NCBI GenBank assembly: GCA_046598415.1
Contig: JBKJIG010000060.1
Coordinates: 1-64,000 of the forward strand
DNA from: VFJZ01 sp046598415
GTDB lineage: Bacteria; Actinomycetota; Thermoleophilia; Gaiellales; F1-60-MAGs149
Direction: 5' to 3'
DNA: 64,000 nt
The notes under the pieces are model-generated. The model was given only the letters and a program-made list of their open reading frames with translations, searched no databases and was not told the origin of the DNA. Below are positions 26,298 through 35,236 of this stretch, piece by piece. How positions within the stretch are numbered: position 1 is the stretch's first letter; each line of letters opens with the position of its first letter. The position numbers and the translations under genes were made by a program.

Positions 26298-27533
26298 TCA
26301 CGCGTACTGGATCGGCGCGGCGGGGTGCACGTTGTGGACCGGGCTGCCGGCGGTGGGACGCACCAGTGCCGCGACCTCGGCGAGCACTCCGGCGGTCGCC
26401 TCGCCGACGGCCGACCAGGCGAGGTCACTGCCGATGCGGCGCGCCTCGGCGCGGGCCGTCTCGAGCGTCTCCGGGTGGCATGCGAAGTCGCAGACGGCGG
26501 CGGCGAGCGCGGTGGGATCGGCGAACGGCACCAGCCGTCCGGCGCCGGACGACAAGACGTCCTCGGCGTACCAGTACGGCGTCGACACCACGGCGCAGCC
26601 GGCGGCGATCGCGAACGTCAGCGCGCCGGACGCGATCTGCTCGCGGTTGCCGTACGGCGTCACGTAGACGTCGGTCACCGCGAGCAGGTCGGACAGCTCG
26701 TCGATCGACAGGAAGCGATCGTCGAAGTCGACGTGATCCTCGAGACCGAGGGCGACCACCCTGCGCTCCAGCTGCAGCCGGTAGGCCTCACCGTCGCGGC
26801 GCGCGACCTGCGGATGGGTGCGCCCGGCGATCAAATACAGCACCTCGGGATGGCGCTCGATCAGCGCCGGCATCGCATCTAGCATCGTCTCGATGCCCTT
26901 GCCCGCCGACAGCAGGCCGAACGTGGACACCAGGAACCGCTCCTTGAGCCGCTCGTAGCCGCCGGGCATGGGCGCGACGTAGCGCGGCCTGCTGCCGTTC
27001 GCGACCTCCCCGCGACGACGGGCGAGCACGGCCGGCGCGCCGTGCGGTACAACGCGGATCTTCGCCGCCTGGCAAGCGTCCAGCTCGATCAGGATGCGCC
27101 GTGCCGTGCCGGTCATCACCATCACGCGATCGGCCCGGTCGCACAGCGCGGTAAGCACCTCCAGCTGGTGCTCGCTCGGCGCCGACAAGAGCGTGTGGAG
27201 CGACACCACGAGCGGCTGTGCGAGCTCCTGCGCGAATGAGAGCACGTCGTCGCCGTCGGAACCGCCGAAGATACCGAACTCGTGCTGCAGCAGCACCACG
27301 TCGACGTCGGTGTGGCCCAGCAGCCGGGCGGCGCGCGAGTAGTCGCTGCGGACGGACTGGTTCACCGTCGCCAGCACGTCGGGCCACTGCGGGCTGGACG
27401 GCTCGTCGACCACGACGATCGGATGCACGTCCTCGATGGACGACACCTCGAGCAGGGCGGTGCGGAGGTCGAAGGAGAACGTCCCGATACCGCACGCCCG
27501 GGGAGGGAAGGTGGAGAAGATGGCAGCACGCAT
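26298..27533 (-). CDS. GT4-family glycosyltransferase
   Basis: A 411-residue GT-B fold glycosyltransferase. The N-terminal domain opens with FSTFPPRACGIGTFSFDL, typical of family 4 enzymes acting on sugar nucleotides, and has VVLLQHEFGIFGG and PLVVSLHTLL. The C-terminal domain has STFGLLSAGKGIETMLDAM, the donor-binding Lys region, and VYVTPYGNREQIASGALTFAIAAG, matching the EX7E-like sugar-nucleotide site. It may transfer mannose or glucose to a glycan or lipid, but the acceptor cannot be read from sequence. The start is the ATG at 27533; no strong Shine-Dalgarno is seen. No other cell-envelope gene is adjacent. Confidence 0.82.
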   Translation of the reverse strand: MRAAIFSTFPPRACGIGTFSFDLRTALLEVSSIEDVHPIVVVDEPSSPQWPDVLATVNQSVRSDYSRAARLLGHTDVDVVLLQHEFGIFGGSDGDDVLSFAQELAQPLVVSLHTLLSAPSEHQLEVLTALCDRADRVMVMTGTARRILIELDACQAAKIRVVPHGAPAVLARRRGEVANGSRPRYVAPMPGGYERLKERFLVSTFGLLSAGKGIETMLDAMPALIERHPEVLYLIAGRTHPQVARRDGEAYRLQLERRVVALGLEDHVDFDDRFLSIDELSDLLAVTDVYVTPYGNREQIASGALTFAIAAGCAVVSTPYWYAEDVLSSGAGRLVPFADPTALAAAVCDFACHPETLETARAEARRIGSDLAWSAVGEATAGVLAEVAALVRPTAGSPVHNVHPAAPIQYA

Positions 27534-27709
27534 TGGATGGACGTTCCCCGCCTGACCGGCCCTGACACGTCACGTCGGCAGCACCACCCGCCAGGGCCGA
27601 TCCCCGGCGATCGGGGCAGGATCGCGCGGGATCGCCGCAGCAGGCGGAATCCACCGGACTTGACCCCGCGAGCCGTCACGGCCACACGTACGTGCGGGGC
27701 GAGCGCGCG

Positions 27710-28438
27710 TCAGCCAGTCGTCGACAAGAGGAAGGCGGCCGAGAAGCCCAGCACCGTGACCAGTCCGACGACCGAGCCGCCGTGTTCGAACGCTTCGGGC
27801 ATCATGGTGTCGGCGAGCATCGTGAGTATCGCGCCTGCGGCGAATGCCTGAATGGCCGCCACGATGCTCGGCGATGCGCCGCCGAGCAGTTCGTACCCGA
27901 GTGCGGCGGCCAGCGTCGAGATGCCCACGACCGCAGTCCAGAGCGTAAGCACGTAGCGCGCCGAGTGGCCCGCCTTTTGCATCCCGGTCGCAGCAGATAG
28001 CGACTCCGGGATGTTGGAGAGGAACACCGCGGCGACAACCGCCGTGCCGACGCCACCTCCGCCGAGCAGGCTCACCCCGATCGCGATCGACTCGGGTATG
28101 CCGTCCATCAGCGCACCGATCGCGATCGCCATGCCTGAGCCGGCCTGCTGCTCTCCGCCGGACCGTTTGCGGTGATTGCCACCATGATGGTCGACGATCC
28201 AGTCAGCAGCGAAGAAGGAGACCGCGCCGGCTGCAAGGCCGACCGCGACGGAGTGGACGCCACTCCTTCGATAGGCCTCCTCGGTGAGCTGGAATGCGAC
28301 GGCGCTGATCAGGACGCCCGAACCGAACGCCATGACCAGACCGATCGTGCGCTGCGACGCGGTCAGGCGCAGGCCGAGCACCGCGCCGATGAGCAGCGCG
28401 AAACCACCCACAAAACCCCAGAACGCCGCCTCCAGCAC
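27710..28438 (-). CDS. ZIP-family metal transporter
   Basis: A 242-residue membrane protein with about eight hydrophobic helices. Motifs include GLVMAFGSGVLISAVAFQL in helix 2, AIGALMDGIPESIAIG in helix 4 and FLSNIPESLSAATGM in helix 5, the two PES-type metal-site helices of ZIP transporters; a His-rich loop (DHHGGNH) lies between them. The family moves Zn2+ or other divalent ions into the cytosol. The frame is open further upstream to 28582, but those 48 residues are Arg/Pro-rich and overlap the divergent gene, so GTG 28438 is preferred. It is divergent from the C69-like peptidase gene with a 142-bp gap. Confidence 0.82.
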   Translation of the reverse strand: MLEAAFWGFVGGFALLIGAVLGLRLTASQRTIGLVMAFGSGVLISAVAFQLTEEAYRRSGVHSVAVGLAAGAVSFFAADWIVDHHGGNHRKRSGGEQQAGSGMAIAIGALMDGIPESIAIGVSLLGGGGVGTAVVAAVFLSNIPESLSAATGMQKAGHSARYVLTLWTAVVGISTLAAALGYELLGGASPSIVAAIQAFAAGAILTMLADTMMPEAFEHGGSVVGLVTVLGFSAAFLLSTTG

Positions 28439-28580
28439 TACGGCTTTCGATGCCCGGCGGGATCGAATCCGAAACAAGGCCCGCAGAGGCCGGCGAGGAC
28501 CTTGAGACGCACGTGGCGACGGCTGGTGCCTGCGTACTGGTTGCTCGCGCGGCCCCCGCCACGTGTGATCATCCCTGCGC

Positions 28581-30002
28581 ATGAGCTACGCGATCTTCGT
28601 CGGCCGGAACCGCTCGGCCGACGGCTGCGCCTACCTGGCCGGGTACGGCGACGAGCCGTCGAGCCACTTCCTCGAGCTCGTGCCGCGCGCCGAGCACGCG
28701 CCCGGTGCGCAGATCGATGTCGGGGTCACACCCTCGGCTGCCATGCCCGGCATCCGGACGACGATCCCGCAGGTGCCCGTGACGGCGCGCCACCTGCGTG
28801 TCAGCTACTCGCACTACCTCGGCATTCCGGCGCCGATCACAAACGGCGGCCTGAACGAGCACGGCGTGGCTGTCCGCGACGTGTGGTCTCCGAGCCACGA
28901 GCGGCTGGTCGCGATGACGCCAACCGACCAGCGCGGCCCGAACTACTCCGACCTCGCGCGGACCGTGCTGGAGCGGGCGCGGACCGCACGCGAAGGCGTC
29001 GAACTGATGGGTGAGCTGATCGCCCGGCACGGCGAATCGACCTACGGCGGCAACTCGCACCTCGTCGCCGACGCCGACGAGGGGTGGGTCGTCATCCAGT
29101 TCGCCGGCGGGCAGGGCCTGTGGGTCGCCGAGCGCCTGGGCCCGGACTCCATCCGGGTGAGCCGCCCCGGCTACATCAGCGAGGTGCCCGACGACTACCT
29201 CGCCCATCCGGGCTTCCTCGGGGCGCCGCACCTGATCGACTTCGCCGTCGAGCGCGGCTGGCACGACCCGGGCAGCGGGCCGTTCGACGTCAACCGCGTC
29301 TACGGGGACGGTGCGGGCCGCTGGGCCGGCGTGGCGTGGATGGAGGGCGAACTCGAGCGGCTTGCCACGCGCCCGGAGCGGATCGGCCTTCACGACGTGA
29401 TGTGGGCCGTGCGGACCGAGCGCCTGACCGGCGATACCGCGGGTTACGGCCAGGTTGTGCCGCTCCCGTTCAGCCAGAACCCCGACCTGCGCCACCTCTG
29501 GCACACGCCGATCGGCGCCATCGCCGCGCCGTTCACCCCCTTCTTTCTCGGTGTCTCCTCGATCCCGCCCGAGTTCCGCCAGCACCGCTACTTGACGGCC
29601 GGCGAGGACGCGGCCTTCAACGACGCGCGCGAGCACGATCCGGCCTCCTCGGTGCCCCAGCGGGTCGAGGCCACACGGTCAGCGGTCGCGGTCTTCAAGC
29701 GGCTGCTGTACCTGCTGGCGGAGCACAGCGAGCTGTTCTTGCCCGAGGTCACGCCCGTGTGGGAAGCGGTCGAGCGCCGGCTCGCCGGTGCGGTTCCCGA
29801 TGTGGCCGTCGCTGCCGGTATCCTGCTCGACGCAGGGCGCCCGGAGCTCGCGCGGGACCTTCTGACGCGGTTCTGCTGCACCGAGGCGCTCCGCGCGCTC
29901 GACCTGGGCGAGACGATGGTGGACAGCATGGAGGCGCGAAGCCGGGTGCTGTTCGGCATCCGCAACGAACTCGCGTGGCGTGGCCCGGAGCGGCTCTGGT
30001 AG
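28581..30002 (+). CDS. C69-family-like dipeptidase
   Basis: A 473-residue protein similar to the peptidase C69 (dipeptidase/secernin) group of Ntn hydrolases. It has the opening ADGCAYLAG, the SHFLELVPRAEH segment, ITNGGLNEHGVAV and STYGGNSHLVADADEGWVV, all typical of this group. In classical members the autoprocessed nucleophile is a Cys very near the N-terminus; here the first Cys is Cys16 and no leading pro-sequence is obvious, so the nucleophile and activity are uncertain. There is no signal peptide. The gene starts at ATG 28581 without a Shine-Dalgarno and ends 35 bp before a strong hairpin. Confidence 0.75.
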   Translation: MSYAIFVGRNRSADGCAYLAGYGDEPSSHFLELVPRAEHAPGAQIDVGVTPSAAMPGIRTTIPQVPVTARHLRVSYSHYLGIPAPITNGGLNEHGVAVRDVWSPSHERLVAMTPTDQRGPNYSDLARTVLERARTAREGVELMGELIARHGESTYGGNSHLVADADEGWVVIQFAGGQGLWVAERLGPDSIRVSRPGYISEVPDDYLAHPGFLGAPHLIDFAVERGWHDPGSGPFDVNRVYGDGAGRWAGVAWMEGELERLATRPERIGLHDVMWAVRTERLTGDTAGYGQVVPLPFSQNPDLRHLWHTPIGAIAAPFTPFFLGVSSIPPEFRQHRYLTAGEDAAFNDAREHDPASSVPQRVEATRSAVAVFKRLLYLLAEHSELFLPEVTPVWEAVERRLAGAVPDVAVAAGILLDAGRPELARDLLTRFCCTEALRALDLGETMVDSMEARSRVLFGIRNELAWRGPERLW

Positions 30003-30325
30003 CTCTGACCCGACCTGCAGTCAGTGAAGGCTACGTGCCCGCCGAGGCGGGCCTGCCGCAGACGCGGGTTGCTCCGTCTTCTCGGGTGAGACGTGCCAGA
30101 ACCTCGCTGCGAGCGCTGGTCGTCGAGTCCTTCGCGGAGACGCCCAGTGTGGGCGTCAGATGGCGACGACCACGGATCAGGGGCCAGTCGAGGCGGTCGG
30201 GCCGGATGGTTTGGACGACCCGCTCGGCGCGTCGACTCCGTTTCGGTGCTTCGCCGCACGCGCCGGCGGCGTTGGGGCCGGCGACGCACCGCGGACCCTC
30301 AGTCGCTCTCCTGCGAGTGAGAGCG
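30003..30325. other. intergenic region between convergent genes
   Basis: About 320 bp with no gene. It holds one clear hairpin (30037-30052, listed separately). The remaining open frames are Arg-rich and unrelated to any known family. Confidence 0.5.
30037..30052. terminator. hairpin after the dipeptidase gene
   Basis: GCCCGCC-GA-GGCGGGC is a perfect 7-bp inverted repeat starting 35 bp after the dipeptidase stop. It lacks a T-tract, as is common for hairpins in such GC-rich genomes. Confidence 0.45.
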
Positions 30326-31021
30326 TCAAGTCCGAGTCGGCGCAGTGATGTCAATCGCCGCGAGCCACAGGTCGATCAGCGACAGGAAATCGAACGTCGG
30401 GCATCTCGTCGCCAGCTGCACGGCGGATGCGTGAGTTGGTAGCAGGGAGCATTCGATCAGGAGCGCCCGGACGTCCGGATGACGGCGCAGGAGCGACGCC
30501 GCCGCGGCAACGGTTTCCTGTTCGATCAACGAGTAGTCGATGCGTCCGGGGCGCTGCGCCATGTAGGAGTGCCAGAAGGCCGGCGAGTCATCCATCCCTT
30601 GAATGGCGATTCGGTCCCGCTCTACGCCTGCCAGCTCGAGTACGTCTGGCGTCAGATGGCGGGCTGATGCGGTGATGACCCCGACGCGCCCCGATACCGT
30701 CGCCGTGATCAGGGGAAGCAGCAGCAGACTGGAGAGCAGCACCGGAACGTCGACCGAGGACGCGACCAGTCGCTGATATCGGACGAAGAATCCACAGCCG
30801 CTTGTGATCGCGCAAACACGATCCTGCTCGAGGTCTCGTGCCGCGCCGACGACGGCGCCGGCCAGACTCGCGTCCGGCTTGAAAATGAGCCGCTCGACCG
30901 TGCACCCGGTCACGGGGACGATGCGAGCCGGTCGAGGAGCGTAGGTGCTAACCGACGAGGTATCGCCGACGATGTTCGGCTCTGTCGAATCGAGTCGAAG
31001 CACGCCGATAGGGGCGTTCAT
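30326..31021 (-). CDS. aspartate/glutamate racemase-family protein
   Basis: A 231-residue protein of the Asp/Glu/hydantoin racemase superfamily. The two-cysteine acid-base pair is in place: Cys76 in ITSGCGFF and Cys191 in LLIECSLLP. The middle part has GRVGVITASARHLTPDVL, typical of the second subdomain. ATG 31021 is chosen over a longer reading because it has an excellent AAGGAGAGG ribosome-binding site, and the upstream extension is Arg-rich. It lies 250 bp downstream of gcvPB on the same strand but is separated, so it has its own control. The substrate may be an amino acid, a hydantoin or a maleate-type acid; it cannot be told from sequence. Confidence 0.75.
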   Translation of the reverse strand: MNAPIGVLRLDSTEPNIVGDTSSVSTYAPRPARIVPVTGCTVERLIFKPDASLAGAVVGAARDLEQDRVCAITSGCGFFVRYQRLVASSVDVPVLLSSLLLLPLITATVSGRVGVITASARHLTPDVLELAGVERDRIAIQGMDDSPAFWHSYMAQRPGRIDYSLIEQETVAAAASLLRRHPDVRALLIECSLLPTHASAVQLATRCPTFDFLSLIDLWLAAIDITAPTRT

Positions 31022-31269
31022 GAACCTCTCCTTCAAGGAATCGTGAGCGAGAGCTCGGCGTCGACGTGCGGCACGCGAGGGCGCGCATGTCCACGCGGAC
31101 AAGACCGTCACCACCTCGGAAACGCTCCGCGCCCGCGGCGTCTACGCCATCGCGAGAACGCCCCACCGGCGGTGCCACCTCATGCACGGCCGCCGGCCCG
31201 GACGGCGAGGCCGTTCGCACGGTCTCGGCGCGGAGGTCGCCGATACGCGCCAGCGCCCGGGTACCTGCG

Positions 31270-32835
31270 TTAGCCATTCGCGGACTCGTGCTTGCGCTGC
31301 CAGGCGCGCCACGTCATCGCCCACCGCGCCGGGTCGTCCATCGGGGCCGGGTCGAGGTAGTGGGCGGCCGACGCGTGTGGTGCGGTGCGCACCGTCTCGG
31401 GGTCCGAGTAGGCCTCGTCGGCCACGCGGGCGATGATCTCGGCGTACGTGTCCAGGTCAGCCCGCGACACGGTCTCGGCCGGCTCGAGCGTCATCGGCTC
31501 CGGTACGATCCACGGCTCGTGGCTCGGGAAGTACTGCGCGACGCCGAAGTCGTTCGTGCGGCGCGCCAGATCGAGCGTCGACAGGCCGGTGTCCTCCTGC
31601 AGCTGCCGCCACGAGTACCGGATCTGCTCGAGCCGGTGGGCGCCGTTGCCCTCCGCGTAGGAGACCTCGAGGCCCCGGACGCCCTCGAGCCGCTTGGCGA
31701 GATAGTTGTTGTTCAGCACCGCGATCTCGGCGACCTCACGGAGCCCCTCGGCACCGAGCGCGAGCACCCACGCGTAGGCGCGGACGACGGTGGCGGGAAC
31801 ACCGTGGAAGGCGCGGACCTTGCCGATCGAGGCGGGGCGGTCGTCGTCGAGGTAGTAGCGGCTTCCGTCGAACTCCACCGTGGGCCGCGGCAGGTACGGC
31901 GCCAGTTCCGCCGAGACGGCGGAGACGCCGACGGGCATGCCCATCGAGGCGTGCGGCGAGGCGAACGTCTTGTGGAGGTTGAACTGGCAGAGGTCGAACC
32001 CGGCGTCGCGGGCACGGGTGATGCCGAGGGTGCCGTTGGCGTTCGCCTGGTCGTAGTGGCAGATGCCGCCGGCCTGCTGCACGAGGTCGACCATCTCCTC
32101 GATGTGCGGGTTGAACAGTCCGGTGTCCTCGGGATTGGTGATCATCAGGCCGGCGGTGCGCTCGGACAGCGCTGCCTTCAGGGCCTCGATCGGCGGCAGG
32201 CCGTCGGTGCCCGGAGACAGCGTGATCAGCCGGTAGCCCGCGGTTGCCGGCCCCGCGCCGTCGCACGGGTGGGAGAAGACGGTCGTGATGATCTCGTCAC
32301 GGTGCCCCTGGCCGCGGGCGGCCTGGGCGGCGGCGATCATGCGCGCGTTCGCGAACACGGCCTGGGTGCCGCCCCCGGGCTGGAACGAGGCGCGGTCCAT
32401 GCCCGAGATCTCGCAGATGATCCGCTCGAAGCGGTACATCGCCTCCAGGATCCCCTGTGCGGAGTCGTCATCCTGCCACGGGTGCAGGTGCGTGACCTTG
32501 TGGGAGCGCACGAGCGCCTCGTTCACCTTCGGGCTGTACTTCATCGTGCACGTGCCGAGGCCGAGGTGGATGTCGACGTCCTGTCCGAGCGTCTCCTGCG
32601 ACAGACGCAGGAAATGCCGCAGCACGGCGGACTGCGACAGCTGCGGGAGCGCCGGCGGCTCCGACCTCCGCAGGCGCGCAGGGATCTGGGAGACCCCGTC
32701 GCCGACCGCCGCGACGATGGCCGGATCCGTCGCCGGCGGGTCGAAGCCGCGCTCGCCGGGGCTCGACTGCTCGTGCAGGAGGGGCTCGTTCCAGGCGGCC
32801 TGGTGGAACGCGCGAAGCCGGGTGGTGGTGCTCAT
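31270..32835 (-). CDS. gcvPB: glycine dehydrogenase (decarboxylating) subunit 2
   Basis: A 521-residue PLP enzyme, the C-terminal half of the split P-protein of the glycine cleavage system. With subunit 1 it decarboxylates glycine and passes the aminomethyl group to lipoyl-GcvH. The PLP lysine is Lys289 in QFNLHKTFASPH, preceded by GICHYDQANANG. LGTCTMKYSPK and FQPGGGTQAVFAN near the N-terminus are family signatures. The ATG at 32835 overlaps the stop of gcvPA (ATGA), so the two halves are translationally coupled. No gcvH is in the window, and the GcvT-like gene at 332-1438 is far away. Confidence 0.93.
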   Translation of the reverse strand: MSTTTRLRAFHQAAWNEPLLHEQSSPGERGFDPPATDPAIVAAVGDGVSQIPARLRRSEPPALPQLSQSAVLRHFLRLSQETLGQDVDIHLGLGTCTMKYSPKVNEALVRSHKVTHLHPWQDDDSAQGILEAMYRFERIICEISGMDRASFQPGGGTQAVFANARMIAAAQAARGQGHRDEIITTVFSHPCDGAGPATAGYRLITLSPGTDGLPPIEALKAALSERTAGLMITNPEDTGLFNPHIEEMVDLVQQAGGICHYDQANANGTLGITRARDAGFDLCQFNLHKTFASPHASMGMPVGVSAVSAELAPYLPRPTVEFDGSRYYLDDDRPASIGKVRAFHGVPATVVRAYAWVLALGAEGLREVAEIAVLNNNYLAKRLEGVRGLEVSYAEGNGAHRLEQIRYSWRQLQEDTGLSTLDLARRTNDFGVAQYFPSHEPWIVPEPMTLEPAETVSRADLDTYAEIIARVADEAYSDPETVRTAPHASAAHYLDPAPMDDPARWAMTWRAWQRKHESANG

Positions 32836-34232
32836 CGTCGCGCTCCTTCGAGGGCCGCCGCCACGGTGTCGGCCAGCAGATCGATGTCGCCTCCGGTGTG
32901 GACCTCGGTCACGCACACGAGTGCCGACTGGCCGAGCGCCGGGAGGTGCCGTGAGAGGTCGAGCGGCCCGTGCACGCCGGCCACGGCGAGCGCGCGATTG
33001 ACCTCGGCGACGGTTCGCCCGGTGCCGTTCAGGTCGACGACGAACTCCTTGAAGAATGGTGCGCTGAGCGCGGGAGCCCGCACGCCGGGTATCGCACCGA
33101 GGCGCTGCGCGGCGTACTGGCTGCGCTGCATGATCGTCGTGCCGAGCTCTCGCAGGCCGTCCGGTCCGAGCAGCGCGAGGTACACCGCCACGCCGATCGC
33201 CCACAGGTTCTGCGTCGTGCCGGTGAAGTCCGTCGCCTCGCCGCGCTGCACGTAGGCCATCCGGTCCCAGCGCACCTCGCCGAAGCCCCACTCGTCCGCC
33301 ACGGTGCGGCCGGCGCCGATCAGGAAGGTCGGGTACTCGGCCACGATCCGCTCGTCGTCGGCGCTGCCGATGAAGCCGATCGTGCCGCCGCCGTAGTGCA
33401 TGTGGATGCCGGCGGCCTGGAGCTCGCCGCAGACGAGGTCGGCGCCGTAGCGCGGCGGCGCCTCGAGCACCCCGAGGGAGATGGCGTCGACGCCGACAAC
33501 GGCAAGCGCGCCGTGGGCGTGCGCCCGCTCGGCGATCGCCGCCGAGTCGGGCTCGATCTGACCCAGGAAGCCGGGGTTCTCGAAGTACACGCAGGCGACG
33601 TCTTCGCCGAGCGCCGCGTCGAGGGCCGCGAGGTCGAGCGCGCCGGTCTCCCGGTCGTACGGCACCAGCTCGACCGTCATCCGGGGCCCGCACGTGCCGG
33701 TGATGATCGACAGCCGCTCCGGCGAGATCGACGCCGGCACGAGCGCCCGCGCACGGCCCGTCAGCCGCGCCGCCATCAGGATCGAGCTCGCTGCCGCCGA
33801 GCCCCAGTCGTACGTCGACTGCGAGACGACGTCGCACTCGACAAGGTCGCCGACGAGGCTCGAGAACTCGAACAGCGCCTGCATCTTGCCGTGGTCGGAG
33901 TACGTCTCGCCGTAGTACGCCGTCAAGAACTCGCTGCGCGCGAGGATCTCGTCAACGACGGCGGGCACGTAGTGCGGCCAGCAGCCGCCGCCGAGGAATG
34001 TCGGGCGGTCGCGGCTCGACACGTTCCGGTCGAGCATCGTCTCGAGCCGCCGGCGCAGCTCGACCTCCGAGCCGATCGTCGGCTCGAGATCGAGCAGGCG
34101 GTTCAGGCGGAGGCGCTCCGGAATCGATGCGTAGAGGTCGTCGGTGGACGCGACCCCGATCGCCGCCAGCATCTCCTGCCGGATCCGCGGCGTGGAGTTG
34201 GGGATGTACGGATGTGCGCGCGCGAGACCCAT
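32832..34232 (-). CDS. gcvPA: glycine dehydrogenase (decarboxylating) subunit 1
   Basis: A 466-residue protein, the usual length for the N-terminal half of a split glycine decarboxylase. It opens with HPYIPNSTPRIRQEML, and contains RPTFLGGGCWPHYVPAVVDEI, GETYSDHGKMQALFEFSSLVGDL and DWGSAAASSILMAARLTGR, all signatures of GcvPA. This half lacks the PLP lysine but completes the active site with GcvPB. AGGAGG at about 34242-34248 precedes the ATG. The 500 bp upstream show no glycine-riboswitch signature. It is the first gene of the gcvPA-gcvPB operon. Confidence 0.93.
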   Translation of the reverse strand: MGLARAHPYIPNSTPRIRQEMLAAIGVASTDDLYASIPERLRLNRLLDLEPTIGSEVELRRRLETMLDRNVSSRDRPTFLGGGCWPHYVPAVVDEILARSEFLTAYYGETYSDHGKMQALFEFSSLVGDLVECDVVSQSTYDWGSAAASSILMAARLTGRARALVPASISPERLSIITGTCGPRMTVELVPYDRETGALDLAALDAALGEDVACVYFENPGFLGQIEPDSAAIAERAHAHGALAVVGVDAISLGVLEAPPRYGADLVCGELQAAGIHMHYGGGTIGFIGSADDERIVAEYPTFLIGAGRTVADEWGFGEVRWDRMAYVQRGEATDFTGTTQNLWAIGVAVYLALLGPDGLRELGTTIMQRSQYAAQRLGAIPGVRAPALSAPFFKEFVVDLNGTGRTVAEVNRALAVAGVHGPLDLSRHLPALGQSALVCVTEVHTGGDIDLLADTVAAALEGARR

Positions 34233-34765
34233 GCCGCTCGTCCTCCTGCTCGGGGCGTTGCCGTGCGCGGTAGCTTGACCGCTCGGACGTCGCGTGTCAC
34301 GCCGCGGCCCTGCAGACCACCTCGGGACGTGACCGGTGACCCCGGATCGACACGGCGAGGCGCCCGAGCCTTCTCGCGTCAGGCGTCGAACCTCGTGGCA
34401 GAGTCGGTTCGTGGCGCAGTTAGCGGAGCGCCACGGCTACCGCGAACCTGAGCCTGCACATCCAACTACCAGACCAGCATCGGCGACGCCGGTCGATGTT
34501 CCTCCGGATGGAGTGGAGATTGTTTGACGACGACCCCTGCGGTACCCTCTCGCGCGATGCGCGTCGACTCCGAAGAGGGAGCTCGTCATCGCCGCCGACT
34601 CCCGATCTCGAAGCAGCGCGTCGGCGTTCTCGCGGCCGCGACCGGCTTCCCGACGTCGATCAGGCTGCTCGGTCGGAGTCAGGTCTGGCGCTGGTCGAGC
34701 ATCGAGGGGTGCGCCGAGGTGACCGGCCGGCCCCAGTCGCCGGCGTGACCCTACGTTCGTCAGTC
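34233..34765. other. intergenic region between divergent gcvPA and the YunG-like gene
   Basis: About 530 bp. The gcvPA ribosome-binding site is at one end. Open frames on the plus strand (for example 34524-34748) show no known motif. I looked for the paired-aptamer pattern of a glycine riboswitch on the minus strand and did not find it. Confidence 0.5.
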
Positions 34766-35212
34766 GTGACGTTCGACGAGGTCGCAGGCGCCATCGCGGC
34801 ATCGTGGTGCCGCGAGACCTGCGATCCGGACGACCTCGATGGGTGGCACGTGGGGAATCCTTCACGCGGCCAGTGTGGCGCGACCGCGCTCGTCGTCCAC
34901 GACTACTTCCGCGGCGAACTCCTCCTTGCGGAGGTCACGGTCGCCGGGGAGCAGCGCGGGTTCCACTACTGGAACCTCCTTCCGGACGGCGTCGAGGTCG
35001 ATCTCACGCGGGGTCAGTTCCACGACGACGAGGCGATCGGCGACCCGAAGATCGTTCGCCGGCCGGCCAGGCCCGTCACCCGCTGCGCCGACGAGTACGC
35101 ACTGCTCACGCGTCTCGTCCGCGAACGGCTCACATCGCCGGCTCTGTCGCCCGCCTCCCCGTTTCGCCTCGCGAGCCCCGGCAGTTCTCCGCTCACCCGC
35201 CGATCGGTGTAG
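34766..35212 (+). CDS. YunG-like small protein
   Basis: A 148-residue protein resembling the YunG family of unknown function. The recognisable stretch is AASWCRETCDPDD, NPSRGQCGATALVVHDYFRGELL, HYWNLLPDGVEVDLTRGQF, with a conserved Cys, His and Tyr arrangement reminiscent of papain-like folds. The start is uncertain: GTG 34766 gives the length that best fits relatives, while GTG 34745 would add seven residues; neither has a ribosome-binding site. The stop is 24 bp before the peptide-binding lipoprotein gene, so it may be the first gene of that operon. No function should be assigned. Confidence 0.7.
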   Translation: MTFDEVAGAIAASWCRETCDPDDLDGWHVGNPSRGQCGATALVVHDYFRGELLLAEVTVAGEQRGFHYWNLLPDGVEVDLTRGQFHDDEAIGDPKIVRRPARPVTRCADEYALLTRLVRERLTSPALSPASPFRLASPGSSPLTRRSV

Positions 35213-35236
35213 CCTTTCAACTTCCTGAGGAGGAGA

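Noticed and set aside
31270..33837. Reading of gcvPB extended to 855 codons.
   Set aside because: The extension runs out of frame through gcvPA. ATG 32835 with the ATGA overlap gives the family length.
34233..34765. Possible glycine riboswitch before gcvPA.
   Set aside because: I found neither of the paired aptamer cores nor a terminator hairpin on the minus strand.
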